From NCBI GenBank assembly GCA_032718475.1, contig JAUCBJ010003395.1, forward strand, positions 1 to 22,055: a stretch of 22,055 nt of DNA, in the 5' to 3' direction. The notes under the pieces were generated by a model. The model saw only the letters and a list, made by a program, of their open reading frames with translations. It searched no databases and had not been told where the DNA came from. Position numbers and translations under genes: made by a program. Positions within the stretch are counted from its first letter, which is position 1; every line of letters starts with the position of its first letter. The stretch comes from Nemertoderma westbladi (lineage: Eukaryota; Xenacoelomorpha; Nemertodermatida; Nemertodermatidae). Shown one piece after another: positions 9,240-17,524 of the stretch.

Positions 9240-9436
9240 GAAATCTTAAATTTCATTTTCAGTAAACCCAGCAAAAACCCGGGATTTTAAAGTTGGGGCT
9301 GGAGCCGAAGCTGTTTCTGAAAAATGAGGTGGGCTTGGTGTGGTCGGTCAGAGCCATTTCAATGAGTCTTTGAAACCTGTGGCATTCACCACAGGTTTTG
9401 GTGTTCACAATGGCCAGAAATAAACGTTTGGGTAGA
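9240..9436. repeat. Module X, copy 1 (197 bp)
   Basis: This copy is identical to 11865-12061. It contains a perfect hairpin, AAACCTGTGG (9373-9382) and CCACAGGTTT (9389-9398), with a 6-nt loop. The minus strand is open through most of it, but I recognise no protein. Its boundary with Y at 9436/9437 is exact when compared with unit 2. Confidence 0.8.
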
Positions 9437-11277
9437 ATTGGCCCCGAAGCCCTCTCTAATGTCATCTGTAAGAAGTTGGACAACCTCAGTCTGTTTCACA
9501 ATCGTCTCTGTCTCCTTGACAACCATGACGCCTTTTTCCTACTCAAAAACTGTCTAGCCATACCCAAACTTACATGCTCCGTTCATCACTAACTTTCACC
9601 GAACCCCATCTACTTAGCAAGATCGATAACAATATAAGGGAGTCTCTAGAAGAGATAACGAACGTTAAACTGGAAACTGAAACCTTGGGGCAAGCAATCC
9701 TTCCTTGTCGACACGGCAGCCTCGGAATCCCTACTGTGACAGATATTGCGCCTTGTGCATACCTCTCATCATTGCATAAGAATGAATCATTAATTAAAGA
9801 GATTTATCAATCTCCTAGTGAGAACAAACACCATGGAGAAGCCATAGACTGTTGGAAAAGCATGATCTCAGAGGCGAATACTCCAGAAGATCCAAAGAGA
9901 CAGAGAAACTGGTCGGAACCAATAACAGTTTCATGGTTTGCCTCGCTCCTGGAAGTATCAGACAAAACATCAGCTGCACGCCTGAAAGGTTGCAAGGTCC
10001 AAGGATCTGGGGACTGGCTCAACACCTTGCCATCTTCCTCCCTTGGCCTGAAATTCTCTAATGAAGAGTTTGGAATCGCTGTTGCTCTTCGGCTGGGCGC
10101 ACAAGTTTGTATCCCACACCCTTGCGTGTGTGGCGCTGCCATACCCAGTGAAAAATGCGCATGCGTATCGCAAGTGATTTTAAAGCGTCATGCATTTTTA
10201 TTGCGGCTCAATAAATAGCGATAATACTCTTGTGATTCGCATGTGAATCACATGTAAAATAAGGAAGCGATTCCACGCATGCGATTCACAACTTATTTTA
10301 CGCATGTGATTCCGTGCATGAAAATCGCATGGGAATCACACCTCATTTAACGCTTATTTTACGCATGTTTTACACCATGAGATTCTCAAGAGTTAATTCC
10401 CATGCGAATCGCATGTTTTTAATTACACTAAAGATTATTAATTAAAATAAAGTTGCCTATCAAGAAATAAATAGTTTTAAAATATAAAATGGATGAATAC
10501 GAATTATCTAATATGGCTGTCGAATACAGATATTATATTAATATATTTTATAGAATTTAAAATTATAGGAAATAGTTAAAAGTGTATCATGGTTGTTCTA
10601 ATCTATTTGTATTATCGTGTATATAACCAACCATTTCTAGTATTGATTCATACAGTATGTCTAATGTTCTATATGTCTAGAGAGTGTAATGTAATTTAAT
10701 GTAAGTGCAGTAGGCAGATGATACGGAAGCCCATAGTATCAAACAGTAGTGGAATAATCAACTACAGTGTCATCATATTTTCTGTCACAAAAGGTCTCAA
10801 TGTATTACACAAAACTCACAACCAGTAGATTTTTGCGATATTTATGCGTCATGACGCTTGAAAGTCGCAAGTGAATCACATGTGAGTTTTATGCGACTGA
10901 ACGCAAGTTGTTGTGATTTTTATGCGACTTAAACGCAAGTTGTTGCGATATTTATGTGACATAACTCAAGTAGATCGCTTGCGTAAAGGTCGGGCCATAA
11001 CTCTTGGGAATCACATGAGATACGCCTGCGTTGCACGCTTGCGATACGCTTGCGCACTTTTCACTGGGTAGACTCATCAGCTCTACATGCTTTCACCTGC
11101 AACCACATTAAGAGCCACCATCAACGTCACAGGCTCGGGAATGGTGCAATTCATCGGGCACTTGCGTCTGCAGTAGAACGTCTGTGGTCGACGAGTGGAT
11201 TTAGCCTCTACTGCTCTCGTCGGGGAAGAAGATCTTGGGTCTCCTCTCCACGAACTAGAGGCCTAATCGCCAATCTC
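9437..11277 (+). pseudogene. R2-like non-LTR RT C-terminus, copy 1, split by a transposon
   Basis: This is a relic of the C-terminal part of a retrotransposon reverse transcriptase. Two frames (9398-9592 and 9574-10218) cover one ancestral protein broken by a 1-base frameshift near 9568-9574. Family-like stretches are GPEALSNVICKKLDNL, HDAFFLLKNCLAIPKL and LPSSSLGLKFSNEEFGIAVALRLG, followed by a C-x-C-G…H-x3-C zinc-knuckle-like motif and an RH pair that continues at 11069 beyond the inserted transposon (10144-11068). A knuckle plus RH just before a restriction-like nuclease is the R2-type layout, so I infer that group; the P-D step of such a nuclease seems replaced (GRRSWV). This copy keeps the intact DWLNTLPSSS reading that copy 2 has lost. 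The frame then runs directly into the 2A-like peptide of a second element. Confidence 0.75.
10144..11068. mobile_element. Non-autonomous TIR DNA transposon (MITE-like, 925 bp) with TA target duplication
   Basis: The ends are inverted repeats of 33 bp with three mismatches: left 10144-10176 starts CCCAGTGAAAAATGCGCATG, right 11036-11068 ends CTTTTCACTGGG. TA flanks both sides (10142-10143 and 11069-11070). The duplicate unit shows the intact target with a single TA at 13166-13167, so the insertion and its TSD are proved by an empty site. There is no transposase ORF and the middle is AT-rich. Both subterminal zones are packed with copies of GCGATTC/GAATCACATG-like and GCGACTT/GCAAGTTG-like words, possible transposase-binding repeats. 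A TA duplication fits Tc1/mariner-type or ISL2EU-type elements; the superfamily is not settled. It inserted into an already dead gene. Confidence 0.92.
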
Positions 11278-11864
11278 TGTCTTCTGTCTCTGGCTGGGGA
11301 TATTGAGACCAACCCAGGACCCAGCAGGAAGGGACGAACTTTTTTTTTAACGAACTTCCCTTTCATGATACTATTTTAGAATCAGAAACCGACGATTCAT
11401 TCCTCACATCGCCCCTGCAAACTCCAAGTGATGCTGAGAGTGAAACTTTTAAACTTTTTAAGAAAAAAGGTCTGCATTTTTTGCATTTAAATGCACGATC
11501 TCTGCTTCCCAAACTTTCCGAAATTCGTATTTTAATCAATAAATCCAACCCAGCAGTTTTAACAATCTCTGAAACTTGGCTCGATGATAGCGTTTCTGAT
11601 GGAGAAATTTATATTGATAATTACGTAGTTTTACATAAGGATAGGGACAGACACGGTGGTGGTGTCTGTACTTACATTCGATGTGATTTAGCTTTTAATC
11701 ATAGGAAAGATTTAGAGACTTGTGACGAAGTTTTACTGGTGGAACTTTTACTTCCTAAAACTAAACCTATTTTAACCTATTGGTACTTTATATCGGCCCC
11801 ATAAACAATCAGATTTTTTGCAAAATGTTGAAAATACATTTTATGTAATCTTAGGTCAGACTGT
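11278..11864 (+). pseudogene. CR1/L2-like element 5' part, copy 1 (2A plus partial endonuclease)
   Basis: This is a truncated copy of the 5' region of a CR1/L2-like non-LTR retrotransposon. It contains the 2A-like GDIETNPGP, a T9 run at 11340-11348, a Ser/Glu-rich linker, then the start of an AP-type endonuclease with LNAR and SETWL motifs (the frame at 11481-11804 holds both). The GDFN and SDH catalytic motifs are missing because the copy stops at 11864, where module X of unit 2 begins. A frameshift near 11781 ends the frame, and copy 2 has the same lesion. The differences from copy 2 are four point changes and one extra T. Confidence 0.8.
11281..11322 (+). other. 2A-like ribosome-skipping peptide, copy 1
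   Basis: The translation is LLSLAGDIETNPGP, matching the D-(V/I)-E-x-N-P-G-P consensus at which ribosomes skip the last Gly-Pro bond. Such peptides are known at the N-terminus of some invertebrate non-LTR retrotransposons. It is in frame with the RT C-terminal relic upstream. Confidence 0.85.
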
Positions 11865-12061
11865 GAAATCTTAAATTTCATTTTCAGTAAACCCAGCAAA
11901 AACCCGGGATTTTAAAGTTGGGGCTGGAGCCGAAGCTGTTTCTGAAAAATGAGGTGGGCTTGGTGTGGTCGGTCAGAGCCATTTCAATGAGTCTTTGAAA
12001 CCTGTGGCATTCACCACAGGTTTTGGTGTTCACAATGGCCAGAAATAAACGTTTGGGTAGA

Positions 12062-12465
12062 GAGGTTCTGTTTCTCCACTATTCTTAACCCTATTAGTAC
12101 CGGGCTATAAAATTTTGTACAAATACCAGGGGGGGGGGGGGGGGGGTGGGGGGTGGGTCATATAATCTACAAATTTTAACGAAAACGTTTGATTATTTGT
12201 TTGTATGTAGAGTTCACTAGTCTGAATCCGACGGAAAATAATTTTCAAAAAAATGTACTGGGGTGGTTATTTTGCAGCATCAAAATTACAAGTAGTGAAC
12301 AATTTTCAAAAAATTTGAAAATTAAAATTTTTGGCTTTAAATGTGAACTAACCATCATTCAGGGACAAGTCAGGTGAGGAAAACCCAATCTTAACTTCAT
12401 TCCAGAAGATCTGTCCAGGAATCAAGTTGACTAGATCAGAGGATTTAGAGCTACTTGGTGCCCCC
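12062..12465 (+). other. Segment Z, present only in unit 2
   Basis: Its first part is noncoding with a G18 tract (12129-12146). Its last about 130 bases are clearly coding-derived: KCEL near 12340, then after a +1 shift a stretch ending SEDLELLGAPI that runs smoothly into module Y. It therefore carries the natural upstream continuation of the R2-like RT relic, and unit 1 lost it rather than unit 2 gaining it. The ends show no GT-AG and no microhomology. Confidence 0.7.
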
Positions 12466-13357
12466 ATTGGCCCCGAAGCCCTCTCTAATGTCATCTGTAA
12501 GAAGTTGGACAACCTCAGTCTGTTTCACAATCGTCTCTGTCTCCTTGACAACCATGACGCCTTTTTCCTACTCAAAAACTGTCTAGCCATACCCAAACTT
12601 ACATGCTCCGTTCATCACTAACTTTCACCGAACCCCATCTACTTAGCAAGATCGATAACAATATAAGGGAGTCTCTAGAAGAGATAACGAACGTTAAACT
12701 GGAAACTGAAACCTTGGGGCAAGCAATCCTTCCTTGTCGACACGGCAGCCTCGGAATCCCTACTGTGACAGATATTGCGCCTTGTGCATACCTCTCATCA
12801 TTGCATAAGAATGAATCATTAATTAAAGAGATTTATCAATCTCCTAGTGAGAACAAACACCATGGAGAAGCCATAGACTGTTGGAAAAGCATGATCTCAG
12901 AGGCGAATACTCCAGAAGATCCAAAGAGACAGAGAAACTGGTCGGAACCAATAACAGTTTCATGGTTTGCCTCGCTCCTGGAAGTATCAGACAAACCATC
13001 AGCTGCACGCCTGAAAGGTTGCAAGGTCCAAGGATCTGGGGATCTGGGGGTTGCCATCTTCCTCCCTTGGCCTGAAATTCTCTAATGAAGAGTTTGGAAT
13101 CGCTGTTGCTCTTCGGCTGGGCGCACAAGTTTGTATCCCACACCCTTGCGTGTGTGGCGCTGCCATAGACTCATCAGCTCTACATGCTTTCACCTGCAAC
13201 CACATTAAGAGCCACCATCAACGTCACAGGCTCGGGAATGGTGCAATTCATCGGGCACTTGCGTCTGCAGTAGAACGTCTGTGGTCGACGAGTGGATTTA
13301 GCCTCTACTGCTCTCGTCGGGGAAGAAGATCTTGGGTCTCCTCTCCACGAACTAGAG
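12340..13357 (+). pseudogene. R2-like non-LTR RT C-terminus, copy 2
   Basis: This is the same relic as copy 1, without the transposon and with more upstream sequence (KCEL, SEDLELLGAPI). Frames at 12427-12621, 12603-13085 and 13051-13446 tile one ancestral protein. Breaks are a frameshift near 12375, the 1-base shift near 12597-12603 (shared with copy 1), and a private replacement near 13039-13048 where 15 bp became 10 bp containing a repeated GATCTGGGG, which destroys the WLN…LPSSS frame. The zinc-knuckle-like Cys/His cluster is uninterrupted at 13147-13197, followed by an Arg-His pair at 13222-13227. The expected nuclease Pro-Asp is not seen. About 13357 the sequence changes to the 5' end of the CR1-like element without leaving the frame. 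Confidence 0.75.
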
Positions 13358-15681
13358 GCCTAATCGCCAAACTCTGTCTTCTGTCTCTGGCTGGGGATAT
13401 TGAGACCAACCCAGGACCCAGCAGGAAGGGACGAACTTTTTTTTAACGAACTTCCCTTTCATGATACTATTTTAGAATCAGAAACCGACGATTCATTCCT
13501 CACATCGCCCCTGCAAACTCCAAGTGATGCTGAGAGTGAAACTTTTAAACTTTTTAAGAAAAAAGGTCTGCATTTTTTGCATTTAAATGCACGATCTCTG
13601 CTTCCCAAACTTTCCGAAATTCGTATTTTAATCAATAAATCCATCCCAGCAGTTTTAACAATCTCTGAAACTTGGCTCGATGATAGCGTTTCTGATGGAG
13701 AAATTTATATTGATAATTACGTAGTTTTACATAAGGATAGGGACAGACACGGTGGTGGTGTCTGTACTTACATTCGAGGTGATTTAGCTTTTAATCATAG
13801 GAAAGATTTAGAGACTTGTGACGAAGTTTTACTGGTGGAACTTTTACTTCCTAAAACTAAACCTATTTTAACCTATCGGTACTTTATATCGGCCCCATAA
13901 ACAATCAGATTTTTTGCAAAATGTTGAAAATACATTTTATGTAATCTTAGGTCAGACTGTAAAATATATTTCTTAGGTGATTTTAATATCTGTTACCATC
14001 ACAAAGCATCCCCCATCTGTAAACAGTACCAAAGTATTTTAAATTTGTTTGGTTTAAAACAAATTATTCGAAATTCTACCAGAATTACCAGTAAAACTTC
14101 TACTTTACTAGATCACATCCTTTGTAATAATACCGATATTATTTCTCAATCTGGGGTTTTACCTATAGGTCTAAGCGATCATTTTATAGTTTTTTGCACA
14201 AGATAGACCCAAAAATCTTTTTTCGGGGATCATAAAACAGTAACAGTTCGGTCTATGAAAAATTACAGCAAGGAACGCTTTTTAAGTTTGTTAGTTAATT
14301 CTGACTGGGAACCCTGTTTTAAGGCAGCTGACATTAAGATATATTTCTAAAGGCACTTAATACTGTAGCACCAATTAAAGAAATTAGTCTTAAACAACGC
14401 ACTGAGCCCTGGATGACCTCGGGTATTCTTAGTAATATCAGAGAAAGAGATAACTATTTGTATAAATTTAGGAAATTCCGTGTTTTAGCTGATTATAATA
14501 ATTACTGCAAATATAGGAACCTTGTCCAACGGGAAATAAAAAAAAGCTAAATCTGAATATTTGTACAACAAAATAAGTGAGAAAAAAGATAATCCTAAAA
14601 GTCTATGGTCTACCCAAAAATCTTTAGGTTATAAAAACCTTAAATCTAAATCGAATATTGTTCTGCAAGATAACGGTGAGCTGATTCATGATCATACTCT
14701 AGTTAGTAATTTATTTAGTAATTATTTTACTAATGTTGCCTCTAATTTAGTTAAGAAGTTACCGTTATCAAGTAATAAATATAGTATAGGGTCCGAAACT
14801 CTAAATAATTTTTATTTAGAAAAGTTACAAAATTCAAAAAAGTTATTTTTAAAACCCGTTTCTGAGGATTTCGTTTTTCAAAATCTACTTAGCCTATCGG
14901 CCTCAAAAAGTACTGGTCTAGACCTAATACCTGCCCGTTTTCTTAAGGATGGTGCTGAAGTACTTAAAGTGCCTATTACTTTTATTATTAATTACTCTAT
15001 CGTAGATAATGTAGTACCAGACCAACTGAAATTAGCTAAGGTTGTTCCTCTGTATAAAAAGAATAGTAAAGTAGCACCCTGTAATTACAGACCTGTTAGT
15101 ATCTTAAGTATTGTATCTAAAATTCTAGAACATTCTGTTTTTCTACAGCTGGAGGCATATCTTAGTAGGCTAAATCTGATCTATGAACTTCAGTCCGGCT
15201 TTCGTAAATCATATTCTACAGACACCTGCCTTATTAACTTAACTTATACAATTAGATGTAATAACGCAAAGGGTTTATATACTGGTATGGTAATGTTGGA
15301 CCTACAAAAGGCTTTCGATACTGTAGATCACGAAATTCTGCTTTGTAAGTTAGGCCTGATGGGTGTAGGTTCTATAAACTGGTTCAAGTCCTACCTGTCA
15401 GACAGAGGTCAAACTGTATTCATTAGCTAACCAAAATTTCAACAGAGTAGGCGATACACATTCATACCAGAGCTAGTGCTTCAAACTTCTACCTCCCGAA
15501 TTGTAAATCCTTTGAATCTGATACTTTCTTTTTTAACGGCATTAAAAATTGGAATGCTCTGCCTAATGAAATTAAAAACCTAAATAATCAACATTCTTTT
15601 AAATCAGCAGTTAAATCTCACCTCCGTGTACAATGTAAAAATAGTGTGAGCGGATTCAATTCCGCCTCATTACCCTCATAA
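13358..15681 (+). pseudogene. CR1/L2-like non-LTR retrotransposon ORF relic, internally deleted
   Basis: Order of parts: 2A-like peptide (13378-13419); linker; AP-type endonuclease with LNAR (13583-13594), SETWL (13664-13678), GDFN (13976-13987) and LSDHF (SDH 14174-14182); a connector at 14347-14550 containing EPWMTSGIL; and reverse transcriptase at 14561-15430 with [19 protein letters not shown] and [12 protein letters not shown] (about 15296-15331). RT stops before the YADD-type motif. A C-terminal domain follows at 15451-15681 in another frame (HTRAS…FFFNGIKNWNALPNEIK), so the RT second half was deleted at about 15425-15450. Other lesions: T8 instead of an inferred T7 at 13437-13444, shifts near 13876 and 13971, TAG at 14204, a shift near 14346 and an A8 run at 14538-14545. 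The element cannot encode an active protein. Confidence 0.85.
13378..13419 (+). other. 2A-like ribosome-skipping peptide, copy 2
   Basis: LLSLAGDIETNPGP is identical in translation to copy 1. It precedes SRKGRTFF and a T8 run, after which the zero frame hits TAA while the endonuclease lies in another frame. Confidence 0.85.
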
Positions 15682-15717
15682 AGTTAGAGCAATGGCGCCA
15701 TTTTCAGCAATATTGGA

Positions 15718-15749
15718 GATACGAGATTGATAACAACCAATCTCGTATC
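15718..15749 (+). other. Perfect 12-bp hairpin downstream of the retroelement ORF
   Basis: The arms GATACGAGATTG (15718-15729) and CAATCTCGTATC (15738-15749) pair perfectly with the 8-nt loop ATAACAAC. It lies 37 bp after the C-terminal stop codon. It may be a 3' UTR structure of the element or the edge of another insertion. Confidence 0.75.
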
Positions 15750-15838
15750 ACACACAATAACGTGGACAACGCACACCCCAAAAGCCACACAAAGGGAGGT
15801 TAGAGGTCAAACCACCTCGAGAGGGCAAGTAACCAACA

Positions 15839-15856
15839 GGGGGGGGGGGGGGGGGG
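15839..15856. repeat. G18 tract
   Basis: This is an uninterrupted run of 18 Gs in otherwise ordinary sequence. The flanking 15750-16440 stretch has no supported gene: the frame at 15887-16210 is low-complexity with no recognisable domain. The stretch may be retroelement 3' UTR or an unrelated insertion. Confidence 0.9.
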
Positions 15857-16471
15857 AAGCACTCCCACAGAGGTGAGAGGCGTGAAGTGGGTCATCAACC
15901 AATAAGGAGCGGGGAAAGGCATCCACTGGACAAAGGCCAGAGTAATGTAGGAATGATTAGGTATATTATCAATGTGTTCATACTAGTATACTCAGTTATT
16001 CAGTCATTAGTTGAGTGCAGACCGGTGACATCTTGCACCATCACCGTTACCACATATCACATATTACCATACCGGCACACTGTTATTCTATATTACCATC
16101 TATCAACTGTGCTATTATTTACTATTATCAGTGTTTACTCAGTTATCAATACGAACATCAAAGACGGTAACAACAAGCTTTATTTCATTATACCACACGG
16201 TGACGCGTAGCCTGACTAAACCGGTCGGGATCCCTTGATCCCATCACAAATAGGTACAATAGTCCTACAGTAAGTTATTAGTTTATTAATTATTTACTAT
16301 TTATACTGTAATTACGTTTTATAATAAATTGTTCTGTACATTACATCTATATCGTTGAGTCGGACATTGTCACGCTCTCGGTAAAGTTGTACATGTACAT
16401 AGTGTAATTACGTTTATATTGGTTTTAGGTTAGCGTAGTGTAATATTGTATTTGTAACCAAGTAACATAAA

Positions 16472-16612
16472 GGACCCCCTTGGAAATAAGCTGCAAAGCT
16501 TTAGGGGTAATCCTATATGTTATGTTGGACAATACCTTTATACCGGTACATTGTTTGGTGTATTTGTTATTGTTTTTACATAATGTATAAATAAATCGAT
16601 CTATCTATCTAT
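16472..16612 (+). other. Likely 3' end of the CR1-like element
   Basis: GGACCCCC at 16472-16479 starts a compound stem: CCCCT (16476-16480) pairs with AGGGG (16503-16507), and AAGCT (16488-16492) with AGCTT (16497-16501) around a GCAA loop. AATAAAT follows at 16590-16596 and a short ATCT microsatellite at 16599-16612. A C-rich hairpin, then AATAAA, then a microsatellite tail resembles 3' ends of CR1-like elements as I remember them. Assignment to the same element as 15451-15681 is inference. Confidence 0.5.
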
Positions 16613-16632
16613 GTTTCTGGTAGGAAACCTAG

Positions 16633-16842
16633 CTTCCAGCTTGTCATTCTCAAGACCCGATGCATAAACTTAAAACTTGCCCTAATTTTATTTCCCATGA
16701 AACATTTCAGAGAGCCAAACCTGTACAATCTTCTAATTTATGTAAAAATTGTACAGGTCCACACCGATTCAATGAATGCCCATCCAGTACAAATTGCTTT
16801 AAATGTAATGGGCGATACAATACTCTGCTGTGCTACAATTAG
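16633..16842 (+). pseudogene. BEL/Pao retrotransposon gag-type zinc-knuckle fragment
   Basis: The frame after a TAG at about 16630 has its first ATG at 16660. It encodes a Cys/His block, CKNCTGPHRFNEC, followed by CFKCNGRYNTLLC. The C-x2-C-x4-H-x4-C knuckle plus a second C-x2-C…(H/Y)-N-T-L-L-(H/C) unit is the signature found at the gag-protease junction of BEL/Pao LTR retrotransposons, where the second half normally reads HTLLH or HNTLLH; here the His is Tyr. The frame ends right after at TAG 16840-16842. No protease, RT or integrase is visible nearby and I see no LTRs, so it is a short orphan fragment that begins about 20 bp after the CR1-like 3' tail. Confidence 0.8.
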
Positions 16843-16943
16843 TTCCCCAGGACTTCTCAAAATTCCTGGCCAACTAATTCAAAGGGTGTAAGTGGAAGTA
16901 AGACTTAAAGTCACACATCCAATCCCTTTCTTTATCAATATAT

Positions 16944-16961
16944 TATATATATATATATATA
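16944..16961. repeat. TA dinucleotide microsatellite
   Basis: Nine TA units run uninterrupted in AT-rich DNA. Confidence 0.85.
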
Positions 16962-16989
16962 GATGTACAATGCAGCATGTGGTGTCAAT

Positions 16990-17310
16990 GGATTATATGA
17001 ATAATGGCTTATTGGTTGCATCATGATATATACATAGTGACACCGTGGCTGCGGCAGGTTGTATTTTGGCTGCAATGTAGCCATATGGTCTTTCTAAAAT
17101 ATCCGCATTCTTTTGGCTGCAAAAAGCCTGGTTACTACAGTGGCTGCAATTTAAATTTTTGGGTCAATTATTATCTCGATATATACATTTTGGTGAATTA
17201 TATAGATATTTTGCTGAATTATATAGATATTCTTGTATAAATAATGGCTTATTGGCTGCCGCTTATTTTCACAACAATGGCTGCATAAAATCTTGAACTA
17301 ATGTATGTGC
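16990..17310. repeat. TGGCTGCA-rich region, diverged head of the array
   Basis: Words of the form (T/A)GGCTGCA recur here on the plus strand, and the phrase AATGGCTTATTGG followed by TTGC or CTGC occurs near 17003 and 17243. A GAATTATATAGATATT repeat occurs twice at about 17194-17232. The frame at 17004-17240 is carried by the repeat and is not a gene. Confidence 0.55.
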
Positions 17311-17524
17311 TGCATTAGGTATTACTGTTATGAGAGAACTGGAAGGGAGAATACTGGAGGAGGGGCCTATAGTAGATGTGTTGTGTATTAGTAAGTCCTT
17401 ATTGTAAGTCCTAACTTAAGATTATTTATATCTGGGTATTCCTGGTCGGGTTATCATTTCCGATGTTAATTATAATAATGATTGAGGGACTGTCATTATT
17501 TCTGTCAGTCAAAAACGATAATGA

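Larger units (their letters stand above)
9240..11864. repeat. Tandem duplication, unit 1 (2,625 bp)
   Basis: Unit 1 consists of module X (9240-9436) joined directly to module Y (9437-11864), with a 925-bp transposon inside Y. The same X and Y recur in unit 2 at 11865-12061 and 12466-13960. X is identical in both. Y differs by five substitutions, one 15-to-10-bp replacement, one T-run length change and the transposon. In unit 2 a 404-bp segment lies between X and Y and is absent here. Unit 1 ends abruptly inside the endonuclease relic, where unit 2 continues into the rest of the element. Confidence 0.9.
11865..13960. repeat. Tandem duplication, unit 2 (2,096 bp)
   Basis: Module X (11865-12061), a segment Z (12062-12465) absent from unit 1, and module Y (12466-13960). 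Y here lacks the transposon and keeps the empty TA target. Both units share two disabling frameshifts (9568/12597 region and 11781/13876 region), so the element was dead before it was duplicated. Confidence 0.9.

Noticed and set aside
9259-9483. 74-aa minus-strand ORF across module X
   Set aside because: It runs antisense into the RT relic, has no recognisable motif, and ends where X meets Y.
10144-10218. C-terminal extension of the RT relic past residue GAAI
   Set aside because: These codons belong to the inserted transposon; unit 2 shows the uninterrupted continuation.
11281-13419. 2A-like peptides as a sign of an integrated virus
   Set aside because: The linked domains are AP endonuclease and non-LTR reverse transcriptase, and such peptides are known in animal non-LTR elements; no capsid or viral polymerase is present.
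15887-16210. 107-aa ORF rich in Ile/Val/Tyr
   Set aside because: Low-complexity AT-rich reading with no domain; lies between retroelement parts.
17004-17240. 78-aa ORF in the TGGCTGCA region
   Set aside because: Its sequence is made by the repeat words and ends in a duplicated AT-rich segment.
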